This document shows, piece after piece, positions 24,597 to 33,145 of a stretch of DNA of 64,000 bases. The notes under the pieces were generated by a model. The model made no database searches, was not told where the DNA came from, and saw only the letters and a list, made by a program, of their open reading frames with translations. This stretch comes from JAGQSZ01 sp049647585 (GTDB taxonomy: Bacteria; Actinomycetota; Acidimicrobiia; Acidimicrobiales; Microtrichaceae): contig JBARXY010000041.1 in assembly GCA_049647585.1 (NCBI GenBank), positions 62,001 to 126,000 of the forward strand, in the 5' to 3' direction. Position numbers and translations under genes: made by a program. Each line of letters starts with the position of its first letter. Within the stretch, counting starts at the first letter, position 1.

Positions 24597-26146
24597 CAGA
24601 CCGCCCGCTCGCCGTCCCAGAAGAGCTTCCGTACTGCTGCCTTGTCGATCTTTCCGACTGAGTTCTTGGGCAGGGAGTCGGTCAGGCGGACCTCTTCGGG
24701 CTGCTTGAAATGGGCGAGCCCCGACTCGGCGCAGAAGCGTTGCAACTCGGCGCCATCAAGAGTCACCCCGTCCTGGGCTGCCACGACTGCAACGATGCGC
24801 TCGCCCCAAGTGGGGTCGGGTGCGCCGACAACTGCTGCTTCCAGCACGCCCGCGTGCTGGTACAGGACATTCTCTATATCGGTCGGCGCGATGTTCTGGC
24901 CGCCGCGAATTATCAGATTCTTCTTCCGGTCGACTATCGAGAGGAACCCCTCGGGGTTGCGGACCGCGATGTCTCCCGAGTGGATCCAACCATCGATCAC
25001 GGCCTCAGCTGTGCGCTCGGGATCGCGATGGTATTCACGCATCAGGTGAGGTCCTCCGAAGATCACCTCACCCTTGCCACCTTCGGGCACATCGTTGCCG
25101 TCATCGTCGATGACCCGCACATCGATTGCCAGGGACGGCCTGCCACATGAGCGCAGCAACCATGGGTCGGGTCCGAGTGCCCGCACGTGGTCCTCCTTGC
25201 GAAGCAGGGTGCCGATCGAGGCGACCTCGGCCATGCCGTAGAGCTGGAGGAACACCGGACCGAAGCGGTCGACCAGTTCTCCGAGACGATCGGGAGCAAT
25301 CGGTGACGAGCCGTAGCCCAACGTCGAAATGGTTCCCAGACGCGGGTCACGCGCAGGCAGTTGAGCGTGCACCCTCATGAGCTGGGTCGGGACGAGGAAG
25401 GTGTGGGTCACCTGCGACGCTGCTATTGCGTCGGCGAACCGGTCCGGATCGAAGCCACGGTTGTCGGCAAACCCGACTGCAGCTCCGATCACCAGGCAGG
25501 GTGCCATCGTGATGTTCACACTCGAATTGTGAGGTATCTGGATGAGGTAACGGGTTGAGCGGGTGATCTCGTACTCGATTGCCGCCACGGTTGCGTGCTG
25601 CAGCATCGCCGCGTGGTCGAACAGGACACCCTTGGGCCGCCCCGTTGTCCCGGATGTGTAGACGATGCAGGCATGGTCACTCGGGCGGGCCAGGTGCGCG
25701 ACGGCGGTCGGCCGGTTTGCTCCCTGTGAGATCAGCGACTCGTAGCCGTCGGGGCCTTCACCGTCGATGGCGACCCAGGGAACCCCACACTGCTCGGAGA
25801 GCCTGCTGGCCTCGGCGGCATACTCCAGTTCGCTGATCAAAAGCTTCGGCTCTGCGTTTTCGAACACCCCGTCCAGGTCGTCGGGCTCCATACGGAAATT
25901 CAGCCCGACGTAGACAGCGGCTGCCTTGTGGGTCGCCACCAGGACTTCGATGACCTCAAGCCGGTTTGGCACCAAAAGCGCGACCCGGTCGCCTGGCTCG
26001 ATTCTGAATCGTTCGATCAGGACATTGGCGAGGCGGTCGGTGCGCTCATCGAGTTCGGCCCAGGTACGGGTGCGGTCCGCATCGAAGGTTGCGAGGTCGC
26101 CGGGATGGGCACGGGCATTGCGGGTAACGGCGATTCCTAGGTTCAC
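24596..26146 (-). CDS. Acyl-CoA synthetase (class I adenylate-forming enzyme)
   Basis: A 516-residue AMP-binding ligase. Motifs present are IVYTSGTTGRPKGVLFDH, YGMAEVASIG, HSGDIAVRNPEGFLSIVDRKKN and the C-terminal LPKNSVGKIDKAAVRK with the adenylation lysine. It should form a CoA thioester from a carboxylic acid before chain or ring cleavage. It is translationally coupled with the thiolase-like gene (TGATG) and lies 11 bases after the DUF35 gene. It is only distantly similar to the synthetase at 11950-13632. Confidence 0.92.
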   Translation of the reverse strand: MNLGIAVTRNARAHPGDLATFDADRTRTWAELDERTDRLANVLIERFRIEPGDRVALLVPNRLEVIEVLVATHKAAAVYVGLNFRMEPDDLDGVFENAEPKLLISELEYAAEASRLSEQCGVPWVAIDGEGPDGYESLISQGANRPTAVAHLARPSDHACIVYTSGTTGRPKGVLFDHAAMLQHATVAAIEYEITRSTRYLIQIPHNSSVNITMAPCLVIGAAVGFADNRGFDPDRFADAIAASQVTHTFLVPTQLMRVHAQLPARDPRLGTISTLGYGSSPIAPDRLGELVDRFGPVFLQLYGMAEVASIGTLLRKEDHVRALGPDPWLLRSCGRPSLAIDVRVIDDDGNDVPEGGKGEVIFGGPHLMREYHRDPERTAEAVIDGWIHSGDIAVRNPEGFLSIVDRKKNLIIRGGQNIAPTDIENVLYQHAGVLEAAVVGAPDPTWGERIVAVVAAQDGVTLDGAELQRFCAESGLAHFKQPEEVRLTDSLPKNSVGKIDKAAVRKLFWDGERAV

Positions 26147-26157
26147 GATGGATGCTC

Positions 26158-26655
26158 CTACTTCTCAAGACTGTTCGGGTCGGCGGTGTTCGAGTGAGCG
26201 ACGTTGGGGTCGACGGTGCGCGGGGCGGCGCTGTTCGGAACTGGCGCGAAGGCGGGCAGTTGTCGCGTCTCCGGTGGGTGCGCTGGGATGAAGCTCACCT
26301 GCACCCGCATGTCGATCAGCGCTCCGGGGATGTCCTCGGATGGAGGGTCGACCAGCAGCGTCGTAAGGAGGTTCCACCCCTCGTCCATGTCGACAACTGC
26401 AAGCACATAGGGGGTCGTCCAGGTCAGGTCCGGGCCGCGGTACACCGTCGTGTGGCTGTGGACGGTTCCGAGACCGGTACTCGGCCTGTACTGCCACTCC
26501 GCGGACCGACAGTACGGGCAGACGACGCGCGGCGTAAAGAAGCTGCGTCCGCAACTATCGCAGACCGGACGCACCAACTCGCCACGCTCGGCCGCCGCCC
26601 AGAACTCGTCGCTCAGGCGGGCCCCTGAGAGCAGGCCAGCCGGCTGGGACAGCAT
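26158..26655 (-). CDS. Zn-ribbon OB-fold protein (DUF35), thiolase partner
   Basis: A 165-residue protein: an N-terminal helix, a zinc ribbon CDSCGRSFFTPRVVCPYC, then an OB fold (GTVHSHTTVYRGPD to IPGALIDMRVQVSFIPA), and a proline/Asn-rich tail. DUF35 proteins bind CoA esters and form complexes with thiolase-like subunits such as Ltp2 or HMG-CoA synthase. The thiolase-like gene two positions downstream is the expected partner. ATG 26655 lies 20 bases after the preceding stop, without a strong ribosome site; an ATG at 26703 inside the upstream gene is the alternative. Confidence 0.88.
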   Translation of the reverse strand: MLSQPAGLLSGARLSDEFWAAAERGELVRPVCDSCGRSFFTPRVVCPYCRSAEWQYRPSTGLGTVHSHTTVYRGPDLTWTTPYVLAVVDMDEGWNLLTTLLVDPPSEDIPGALIDMRVQVSFIPAHPPETRQLPAFAPVPNSAAPRTVDPNVAHSNTADPNSLEK

Positions 26656-26674
26656 GGTCACAACGACTTCGCAA

Positions 26675-28339
26675 TCACTTGGCCATGCCCTCGGCGACGC
26701 CATCGGAACCTGGTAGCCAGGAGGCGACGCCGGCGACAGGAATGGCACACACAACCGACTCGACAATCTCGGACTCGCTGGCACCGGCGCGGCGTGCGCC
26801 GCCTGCGTGCACGTTTACGAACCGGGACGAGAATTCCGCTGCGTTGACCGTGCAGAGCAGCATTTCGACGAACTTCGGCTCGAGCAGATTCTCGGCCAAC
26901 GCGTACTGCCGCATCAGCACGTAACCCTCGAGCGCACGCGGTGCATGATCGGCCATCAGCTCGATATAGGGAGGCACGAAGCTGAAGTAGTCGGTGAAGT
27001 AGGCAAACGCGTCATCGACGGTGATGTCCTCGACGGCACCCTCACCCCGGGTCGGCGCACCACCACGCAGCTCTGCCGGGTCGAAACACACAGCCGCTGC
27101 ATCACGGAACCGCTCGTAGACGGCCTCACCCCGTGAGATGAGCACCGAAACTGCAGCACCCTTCACCTGGGGCAGGGTCACGCCACCGTCCACAGCCCGA
27201 CGTAGTTCACGACGCAACATCGCGTCGTGGCCCTTGACCGCTGCCGCGCACGCCATGAACAGCGCCTTCATCGATGCGGACAGCGCGCCGTCCACGTCGG
27301 TCACATCACGAACGCGGGCAAGACCCTCGGCGAACTTCGCCGAAACGCCTGCAAGCTCGCCGGAACGCAGAATCGGGGAGCCGACGGGCCATTCACCCGT
27401 GTTAGACGAGTCCCCTGTCGCGCCCACCTCATTGGCCAACAGCAGGGCGGCTGCCTCACGGACGGTCTGTCCTGGGCGAACACCGCGCTCGCGGGCCAAC
27501 TGGTTGGCAGCGCTGACGAGGCCTCGTTCCCACGCGTCGAAGGCGTCTCCCATTCCCGCGGTCGAGACGTCGTAGCAGGCTCCGGGCAAACCTGATTCGT
27601 CGAGCGCAGCCAGTCCGGAGGTGCCGGAACCGTTCTTGGCCGGTCCACCGTCGGCGCAGATGAACCCGCGGGGCGAGACGGCCTCGATGAACACCGCGCC
27701 TGTCTTGCCGGTATGTCCGGCAGTCACCAGGACGTTCGCGGAATCTTCGGGAAGGGCGAAGACGATCGAGTCGGTCACGACAATCGAATGCCCATCGCCG
27801 TCGGAGGCCTTCGTCTCGCGCCTGACCTTCGTCGTCGCCGAGCGGTTGCCGGGGTCCTGGGTGGCCAACAACTCTGCTGCCTCACGCACGGCCATTCCCT
27901 GTTCGACACCGCAGCGCTCGGCCAGGATGTTGACACGGGAGATGGTGCCGGCCTCGTAGACGTCTCGGGCGTTGCCCAACTCTGCGGACTCGGCCGCCAC
28001 CGCAGCTGCCGGCACTCCCAGCGCCTCCATGTACCAGAGCCCTGCGATGCCGGAACCGTCGGCAGCGATGCCGACGTCGTGGGCGATCACGCCACGCGGC
28101 TTGTGTGGGGCGATGAGCCGGATCGGAAGCACGCCGCAGTACGACGCTGCGATCACCACGTCACCCTCGTTGCGCTCGTCGCAGTATCGGGCGGAGTCCA
28201 TCAGGACTATCCGAGAGTCGCCGTGGGTGGCGACGGTCTCTTGGGGATGGTCCTCCGGTTGGGAGAGCAGAGGTGCTTCGTCGGCGACCTGCTCCTTGCC
28301 CCCGACGGACGGGTCGATGTGTTTCGTCTCTTCGCTCAT
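26675..28339 (-). CDS. Unassigned duplicated-domain protein fused to a carboxymuconolactone-decarboxylase-like tail
   Basis: A 554-residue protein I cannot name. Residues about 43-160 and 185-302 are two copies of one domain: each starts with a DS pair (48-49, 190-191), then has PRG-x-I-x2-D-x-G, GSG-x2-GL, a G-x-P turn, an S/V-S-x2-N helix and GV-x2-G-x2-VREAA-x-LL. Residues about 355-554 hold two carboxymuconolactone-decarboxylase/AhpD-like segments with a conserved VNVHAGGARRAGASESEI; no AhpD CxxC is seen. No signal peptide or membrane helix. The ATG overlaps the stop of the related 285-residue gene. The setting suggests an enzyme acting on a ring or hydroxy-acid intermediate, but that is inference only. 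Confidence 0.6.
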   Translation of the reverse strand: MSEETKHIDPSVGGKEQVADEAPLLSQPEDHPQETVATHGDSRIVLMDSARYCDERNEGDVVIAASYCGVLPIRLIAPHKPRGVIAHDVGIAADGSGIAGLWYMEALGVPAAAVAAESAELGNARDVYEAGTISRVNILAERCGVEQGMAVREAAELLATQDPGNRSATTKVRRETKASDGDGHSIVVTDSIVFALPEDSANVLVTAGHTGKTGAVFIEAVSPRGFICADGGPAKNGSGTSGLAALDESGLPGACYDVSTAGMGDAFDAWERGLVSAANQLARERGVRPGQTVREAAALLLANEVGATGDSSNTGEWPVGSPILRSGELAGVSAKFAEGLARVRDVTDVDGALSASMKALFMACAAAVKGHDAMLRRELRRAVDGGVTLPQVKGAAVSVLISRGEAVYERFRDAAAVCFDPAELRGGAPTRGEGAVEDITVDDAFAYFTDYFSFVPPYIELMADHAPRALEGYVLMRQYALAENLLEPKFVEMLLCTVNAAEFSSRFVNVHAGGARRAGASESEIVESVVCAIPVAGVASWLPGSDGVAEGMAK

Positions 28340-29193
28340 GGGACCTCCGGGTCTCGTTCAACCAGCAATCTCGCGGCATCCGCCGCACGCATACCCACCT
28401 CGACACCGGCCAGCATCGCCCACCGGTTTGCCGCACTTATGACGCCATCGTGATAACTGCTGTGGCCGTCACCCATCGCGGCACGGGAGGCGTCAACGGT
28501 TGCACCGGCCAGACCATCGCTCTCGACCTCGGCCAGCGCCGCCATTCCGGATCCTTCGCGGCCGCCACCACCGTCAGAGCAGATGAATCCGTACGGGTGC
28601 ACGCTCCGCAGATAGGGCACCGCGCTGCGTCCGGTGTGACCGGCGGTGACCAGAACGTTGGTGTCGCGGTCCTCGGGGAGCCCGAAGGCGATCGAGTCGG
28701 TGCAGACGACTGCGCGTCCGCTCGGCGATGTGAACATGACCTCGCGGTTCGAGACCTGTTCGGCCGAAGGCTCGGCTGGGTCATTCTCCAACAGGAGCAC
28801 CGCCGCTTCTTTGACCGTCAGACCAGGCACGACACCGCAGTCGACAGCAGGTCGGTTGACGTGGCTGATGATCCCCCGCTCGTGCAGGTCGACCCCGTCA
28901 CCGAGTCGAACCGTCATTACGTCGGCTACAACCGCCGGCACGTTGAGGGCCTCGAGGTACCACAGCCCGGCAATTGCGGCGCCCGCGGGACCGACACCGC
29001 AGTCCACTCCGATAGCTGCCCGTGGCCGGTGTTGACCGATGAACCTTGCAGGCAGCACGCCGCAGTACGAAGCGTTGACCACTACATCGCGACCGCGGTT
29101 GATCTCGCCGACGTGGTAGGCCGAGTCCATGGCAACGACGCGCCCGCGGGGCGAGGCGAGCAGTTCGGTCTGCAACTCGTGCTCGTTGTCCAT
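28336..29193 (-). CDS. Unassigned duplicated-domain protein, stand-alone paralogue
   Basis: A 285-residue cytoplasmic protein made only of two copies of the same unassigned domain (about 19-136 and 161-279; DS pairs at 23-24 and 166-167). Unit 1 matches unit 1 of the next protein (ASYCGVLP) and unit 2 matches unit 2 (LPED..NVLVTAGHTG), so the internal duplication came before the gene duplication. In unit 1 the PRG/GSG glycines are partly replaced (PRA, PAGAAIAG). GTCGGGGGA provides the ribosome site. First gene of the 29193-to-23352 operon, divergent from the acyl-CoA dehydrogenase. No function can be assigned. Confidence 0.6.
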   Translation of the reverse strand: MDNEHELQTELLASPRGRVVAMDSAYHVGEINRGRDVVVNASYCGVLPARFIGQHRPRAAIGVDCGVGPAGAAIAGLWYLEALNVPAVVADVMTVRLGDGVDLHERGIISHVNRPAVDCGVVPGLTVKEAAVLLLENDPAEPSAEQVSNREVMFTSPSGRAVVCTDSIAFGLPEDRDTNVLVTAGHTGRSAVPYLRSVHPYGFICSDGGGGREGSGMAALAEVESDGLAGATVDASRAAMGDGHSSYHDGVISAANRWAMLAGVEVGMRAADAARLLVERDPEVP

Positions 29194-29311
29194 ATGTCCC
29201 CCGACCCCTGATCACTGGTGTGACTGGTCGACGATGCGACCCGTCGACGCCGAAGCTTGCCGAAGCCATCGCCGTCAGTTTTGATTTACCACGAACAATA
29301 CCGTCAGCAGC

Positions 29312-29335
29312 TATTCATGTGTATTGTTATCACAG
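29312..29335 (+). promoter_or_regulatory. Promoter/operator-like motif in the divergent region
   Basis: An AT-rich element (starts TATTCATG, ends ATCACAG) between the duplicated-domain genes and the acyl-CoA dehydrogenase gene, 50 bases before ATG 29385. It matches 8551-8574 at 18 of 24 positions. Confidence 0.35.
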
Positions 29336-29384
29336 ATTATTTCACAACGCAGCCGACCACGGCAGCGTCGATCGGGGGACCCAC

Positions 29385-30518
29385 ATGACCTTCCTTAATA
29401 TCGACGAGCGCTATCGCACGTTGACCGACCAGGCCGGCGCACTAACGGAACGACTGGCCCCGCTTTCGGTAGAGGCCGACAATTCCAACGTGTTGCATCC
29501 AGGTGTCGTCGACCTGGTGAGATCGAGCGGACTGATGGCACTGATGGTTCCCGAGGAGTACGGCGGCAACGCCCTATCACTCGACCCGGTGTCCATCTCG
29601 GTGGTTCGAGAGGCCCTCATGGGCGAGTGCTCACACGCCGACTCGCTCTTCGCCCTACAGGGAATCGGCAGCTACGCGATCACGCGTGGGGGCACCGAGG
29701 CCCAGCGCAAGGAGTGGCTGCCCCGGGTGGCCTCCGGCGAGGTACTCGCAGGGCTCGGGCTGACCGAGCCCGTCGCCGGATCCGACCTGAAGGGCATCAC
29801 CACCACGCTGACCGAACGCGGCGACGAACTGGTGGTCAACGGACACAAATCCTTCATCTCGAACGCTGGCGCCGCAGGCTTCTACACGACGCTGGTCAAG
29901 GAGGAAGCGGGGCTCTCGCTCGTACTAATCCCCGGCGATGCCGACGGCCTGAGCACAACCCCGGCTCCCGAGTTGATCGCTCCCCACGTCCTCGGTGACG
30001 TGACTCTGGACAACGTCGTACTCCCCTCCTCGGCTCGTCTGGGCGAACCCGGCAAGGGGCTCGATCTGGTGCTTTCGACACTGGCGATGTTCCGGATCTC
30101 TGTGGCCGCAGCCTCGGTCGGTCTTGCGCAGAGCGCCCTGAACGAGGCCACCCGACATGCCCGGACCCGTGAGCAGTTCGGACGTCCCCTCAATCGGCTG
30201 GGTCCAGTCGCGGCACTGCTGGCTGACAGCTGGGCAGACCTCGAATCGACCCGGCTGCTGACCTACCGGGCGGCCGAGCTCGCCAAGGACGATCCACTCG
30301 CCCACCTGGAGCACTCGTCGCTCGCCAAGCTCGCGGCGACCGAGGCCTGTTGCCGGATCGTCGACCGTTGTGTGCAGGTCATGGGCCGCTGGGGACTCAT
30401 CCGGGATTCCCGCATCGAGCGCTGCTACCGCCAGGCGCGTCCCATGCGGATATATGAAGGGGCATCGGAAGTTCTTCGTCTGGGGATCTCCCGTCGACTG
30501 AGCCAGGAGGTCAAGTGA
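29385..30518 (+). CDS. Acyl-CoA dehydrogenase
   Basis: A 377-residue FAD-dependent acyl-CoA dehydrogenase that should introduce an alpha,beta double bond in an acyl-CoA thioester. Typical segments are LGLTEPVAGSDLKGITTT (FAD/substrate), HKSFISNAGAAG, REQFGRPLNRLGPV and the C-terminal MRIYEGASEVLRLGISRRL with the catalytic glutamate of the short-chain group. ATG 29385 follows GGGGGAC; the frame stays open upstream but has no domain content. First gene of a four-gene plus-strand operon; its stop overlaps the SDR start (TGATG). Confidence 0.92.
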   Translation: MTFLNIDERYRTLTDQAGALTERLAPLSVEADNSNVLHPGVVDLVRSSGLMALMVPEEYGGNALSLDPVSISVVREALMGECSHADSLFALQGIGSYAITRGGTEAQRKEWLPRVASGEVLAGLGLTEPVAGSDLKGITTTLTERGDELVVNGHKSFISNAGAAGFYTTLVKEEAGLSLVLIPGDADGLSTTPAPELIAPHVLGDVTLDNVVLPSSARLGEPGKGLDLVLSTLAMFRISVAAASVGLAQSALNEATRHARTREQFGRPLNRLGPVAALLADSWADLESTRLLTYRAAELAKDDPLAHLEHSSLAKLAATEACCRIVDRCVQVMGRWGLIRDSRIERCYRQARPMRIYEGASEVLRLGISRRLSQEVK

Positions 30519-31267
30519 TGGATCTGCAGCTCACGGACCGCGTTGCCATCGTCACCGGAGCCTCCCGGGGTCTGGGTCGTTCCATCGCCTCGGCCTTCGC
30601 CGACGAGGGCATGCGTGTGATCGCGGCAGCGCGGTCGCTGGATGACCTCGAGAAGCTGGCCGCCACCCATCCCGAAGCAATCGAGCCGGTGCAGTGCGAC
30701 ATGTCGGACCGGTCCCAGGTCGTGGGGCTTGTGGACACCGCACTCGAACGGTTCGGCCGGCTCGACGTGGTGGTCAACAACGCGGGCATCGCCCCGGCAG
30801 CGAAGTTCTCGGACATGGAACTCGATGTCTGGGATCGGGTGTTTGCAGTGAACCTGTTTGGCCCCGTAGCACTGACACGTCGCGCCGGTGAGGTCTTCAT
30901 CGACCAGGGTCACGGCAAGGTCATCAATGTGGCCTCGACCTCGGGACTTCGCGGCAAGCCCATCCTGGCTGCGTATTCTTCGTCGAAGGGAGCGATGCTC
31001 CGCTTCAACGAGGCGGTGGCCGCCGAGTGGGCCCCCAAGGGAGTACAGGTGAACGTGATCGCCCCCGGCGCCTTCGAAACCGACGCCCAAGCGGCAGTGA
31101 CCGACGACCCAGCCATGCTCGAAGCCCGACTGAAGAAGATCCCGGCCCGACGAATGGGCCACGTTGACGAGATCGGCCCGTTGGCCTGCTACCTGGCGTC
31201 ACCACTGTCCAACTTCGTAACCGGTGCCACCTATGTGATCGACGGCGGAGAGGCGAACAAGCTGTGA
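30518..31267 (+). CDS. Short-chain dehydrogenase/reductase (SDR)
   Basis: A 249-residue classical SDR. The nucleotide motif TGASRGLGRS, the NNAGIAP motif, the catalytic Ser in NVASTSG and the YSSSK pair are all present, with the usual GGEANKL end. It should oxidise or reduce a hydroxyl or carbonyl with NAD(P). AGGAGG at 30505-30510 supports ATG 30518; GTG 30515 is the alternative. It overlaps the acyl-CoA dehydrogenase stop and the amidohydrolase start. Confidence 0.92.
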   Translation: MDLQLTDRVAIVTGASRGLGRSIASAFADEGMRVIAAARSLDDLEKLAATHPEAIEPVQCDMSDRSQVVGLVDTALERFGRLDVVVNNAGIAPAAKFSDMELDVWDRVFAVNLFGPVALTRRAGEVFIDQGHGKVINVASTSGLRGKPILAAYSSSKGAMLRFNEAVAAEWAPKGVQVNVIAPGAFETDAQAAVTDDPAMLEARLKKIPARRMGHVDEIGPLACYLASPLSNFVTGATYVIDGGEANKL

Positions 31268-32043
31268 TTATCGACGCGCACAACCATGTATGGCCGGACA
31301 AGGTCGCGGAGCGGGCCCTCGGTGGCAACATCCCCGACATGGACATCGTCGGTGACGGCAAGGTGTCCGGACTGCTGCGTGCCAAGCAGGACGCAGGCGT
31401 CGACCTGTCGGTCTGCCTGGCGGTTGCCAACACTGCCGGTCAGGTGGAGTCGGCCAATCGATTCATTGGAGGGCTCGACCGTGAGAACTTCATTCCCTTC
31501 GGAACGATCCACCCTGACCTTGCCCCCGAGGAGAACCTCGTTCACCTGCGAACCAACCGGGTGCAGGGCGTCAAGTTGCATCCCGTTTTCCAGAACTTCC
31601 GACTGGACGACCCGAAGCTCTTCGATGTGCTCGCAGTACTGGAAGGGGAGTTCCCCACCATCATCCACGTCGGCGCTGGTGGAGGGGGCGACGGCAGCAC
31701 CTGCACCCCGGCGATGTTGCGCGAGATCGCAGTTTCGTTCCCGAAGCTGCAGGTCATCGCCTGCCACTTCGGTGGCTACCACATGCTCGAGGCCGCCGAG
31801 GAGAACGTCATCGGACTTCCGATCCTGCTGGACACTGCGTGGCCTCCGTCGCTCGCGGTCCTCGACCCCGCCGAGATCCGTGATCTGATCCGACGTCACG
31901 GCGTGGAACGCGTCGTGTTCTCTTCTGACTGGCCGACGGCTTCGCCGAAGGCCGAGGTCGAAGCGATCCGGGCGCTCGGGCTGGACGACGATGAGACCGC
32001 TGCGGTGCTCGGCGGCAACATCGCCAGGGTGCTCGGCCTGTGA
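31264..32043 (+). CDS. Amidohydrolase family protein (amidohydrolase_2)
   Basis: A 259-residue small TIM-barrel hydrolase or decarboxylase. The canonical metal motif DAHNHVWP gives HxH at the N terminus; GVKLHPVFQNF, IIHVGAG, ACHFGGYH and the late SSDWPTAS carry the other ligands. Shorter than the two DxH paralogues in this window. GTG 31264 overlaps the SDR stop by four bases, and the end overlaps the next SDR. Possible roles are opening or decarboxylating a ring intermediate; the substrate is unknown. Confidence 0.87.
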   Translation: MIIDAHNHVWPDKVAERALGGNIPDMDIVGDGKVSGLLRAKQDAGVDLSVCLAVANTAGQVESANRFIGGLDRENFIPFGTIHPDLAPEENLVHLRTNRVQGVKLHPVFQNFRLDDPKLFDVLAVLEGEFPTIIHVGAGGGGDGSTCTPAMLREIAVSFPKLQVIACHFGGYHMLEAAEENVIGLPILLDTAWPPSLAVLDPAEIRDLIRRHGVERVVFSSDWPTASPKAEVEAIRALGLDDDETAAVLGGNIARVLGL

Positions 32044-32999
32044 CCCGGCCCGAGTCCGAGGCGCAGCGCGAGGCTGTGACCCAGCCCGAGTCTGTGACCC
32101 AGCCCGGGTCTGCAGACCGGGCGAGGACCGAGCGGTCGCGCGTCGCACTCGTGACCGGCTCTAGTCGCGGGATCGGCCGTGCGATCCTTGAGCGCCTCGC
32201 CGTGGACCACGACTGCGTGGTGCACTACCGCCGGGATCGCGAGTCCGCCGAGCAGGTTGCCGCTGGCCTGAAGGCCCGGGGGGCGCGGACTCTGGTTCAC
32301 GGAGCCGACCTGGCGTCGACCGAAGATGTCGACGGCCTACTGGCTGCGATACGCGAAGAGTTCGGATACCTGGACACGCTCGTAACTTCCGCCGCCGCGA
32401 CCAAGTTCGCGCCGGTGCTGGCTCTCGAACCCCGCCACGTCGAGCGCACCATGGCGACCGTGGTGTCCAGCTACCTGCAACTGGTTCGGGGCATGTCCGA
32501 AATGCAGCGCGGAGCCAGCAGCGACTCATCTCAGGAAGCCGACCCACCTGTGGGCACCGGGTCCGCGTGGGGCGGCGGACGTGTCGTTGCCATCGGGGGA
32601 CTCGACGCCCGCTTCGCCCAATCCGGACATGGACTACTAGGTGCGGCGAAGGCAGCCGTCGAAGCCTTGACGCGCAACTTGGCGGTAGAACTCGCTCCGC
32701 TCGGAATCACGGCGAACGTCGTCGTCCCGGGCGCCATCGACACCGACTCACTCGATCTCTACTTCCGCGACGGCAATGCCGGCGGTACGGGTGACGCCGG
32801 CGGTACGGGTGATGCCCGACGGGCGATGGTCGAAGGCACACCCGCTGGGCGGCTCGGCAAGCCCGAGGACGTGGCCGAGCTCGTGGCGTTTCTTGCTTCG
32901 CCCAACGCCTCGTTCATCACCGGACAGGTGTTGGTGGCAGACGGCGGAGCAAGCGCCGAAGGCGGCGGATGGTCCCGCTTCCGCAATCTCTGGGCCTGA
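32040..32999 (+). CDS. FabL-like SDR without the catalytic tyrosine
   Basis: A 319-residue SDR-fold protein. TGSSRGIGRA binds the nucleotide. The helix GAAKAAVEALTRNLAVELAP and GAIDTDSLDLYF are close to FabL-type enoyl reductases. The YxxxK tyrosine is Leu, and the FabL Y-x6-K tyrosine is His, so the usual proton donor is missing. The N terminus has a repeated TQPES-like tail of about 30 residues, and a loop carries two copies of AGGTGD encoded by an 18-bp tandem duplication. GTG 32040 overlaps the upstream stop; last gene of its operon. It may be inactive or do other chemistry. Confidence 0.8.
   Translation: MTRPESEAQREAVTQPESVTQPGSADRARTERSRVALVTGSSRGIGRAILERLAVDHDCVVHYRRDRESAEQVAAGLKARGARTLVHGADLASTEDVDGLLAAIREEFGYLDTLVTSAAATKFAPVLALEPRHVERTMATVVSSYLQLVRGMSEMQRGASSDSSQEADPPVGTGSAWGGGRVVAIGGLDARFAQSGHGLLGAAKAAVEALTRNLAVELAPLGITANVVVPGAIDTDSLDLYFRDGNAGGTGDAGGTGDARRAMVEGTPAGRLGKPEDVAELVAFLASPNASFITGQVLVADGGASAEGGGWSRFRNLWA
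32778..32813 (+). repeat. 18-bp tandem duplication inside the FabL-like SDR gene
   Basis: Two adjacent 18-base copies (32778-32795 and 32796-32813) differ only at the last base. They add an AGGTGD repeat to a surface loop without breaking the frame. Confidence 0.8.
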
Positions 33000-33145
33000 A
33001 CTCCGGACCTGAACTCTGGACATCTTCGCTGATTCTCTGCCGCTCGCCGGACATGCGGGATTCAACACCAGATTTCCTTCGCCAGCGCGGCCACTGGTCG
33101 AGGCCCGGCCGCTTTTGAGAGCTCGTCCCGTTACCTCTTTTTGGG

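Noticed and set aside
26675..29193. Assignment as barbiturase / cyanuric acid hydrolase (AtzD/TrzD)
   Set aside because: That family has three repeats with catalytic Ser-Lys pairs in about 360 residues; these proteins have two repeats and I could not see the matching motifs.
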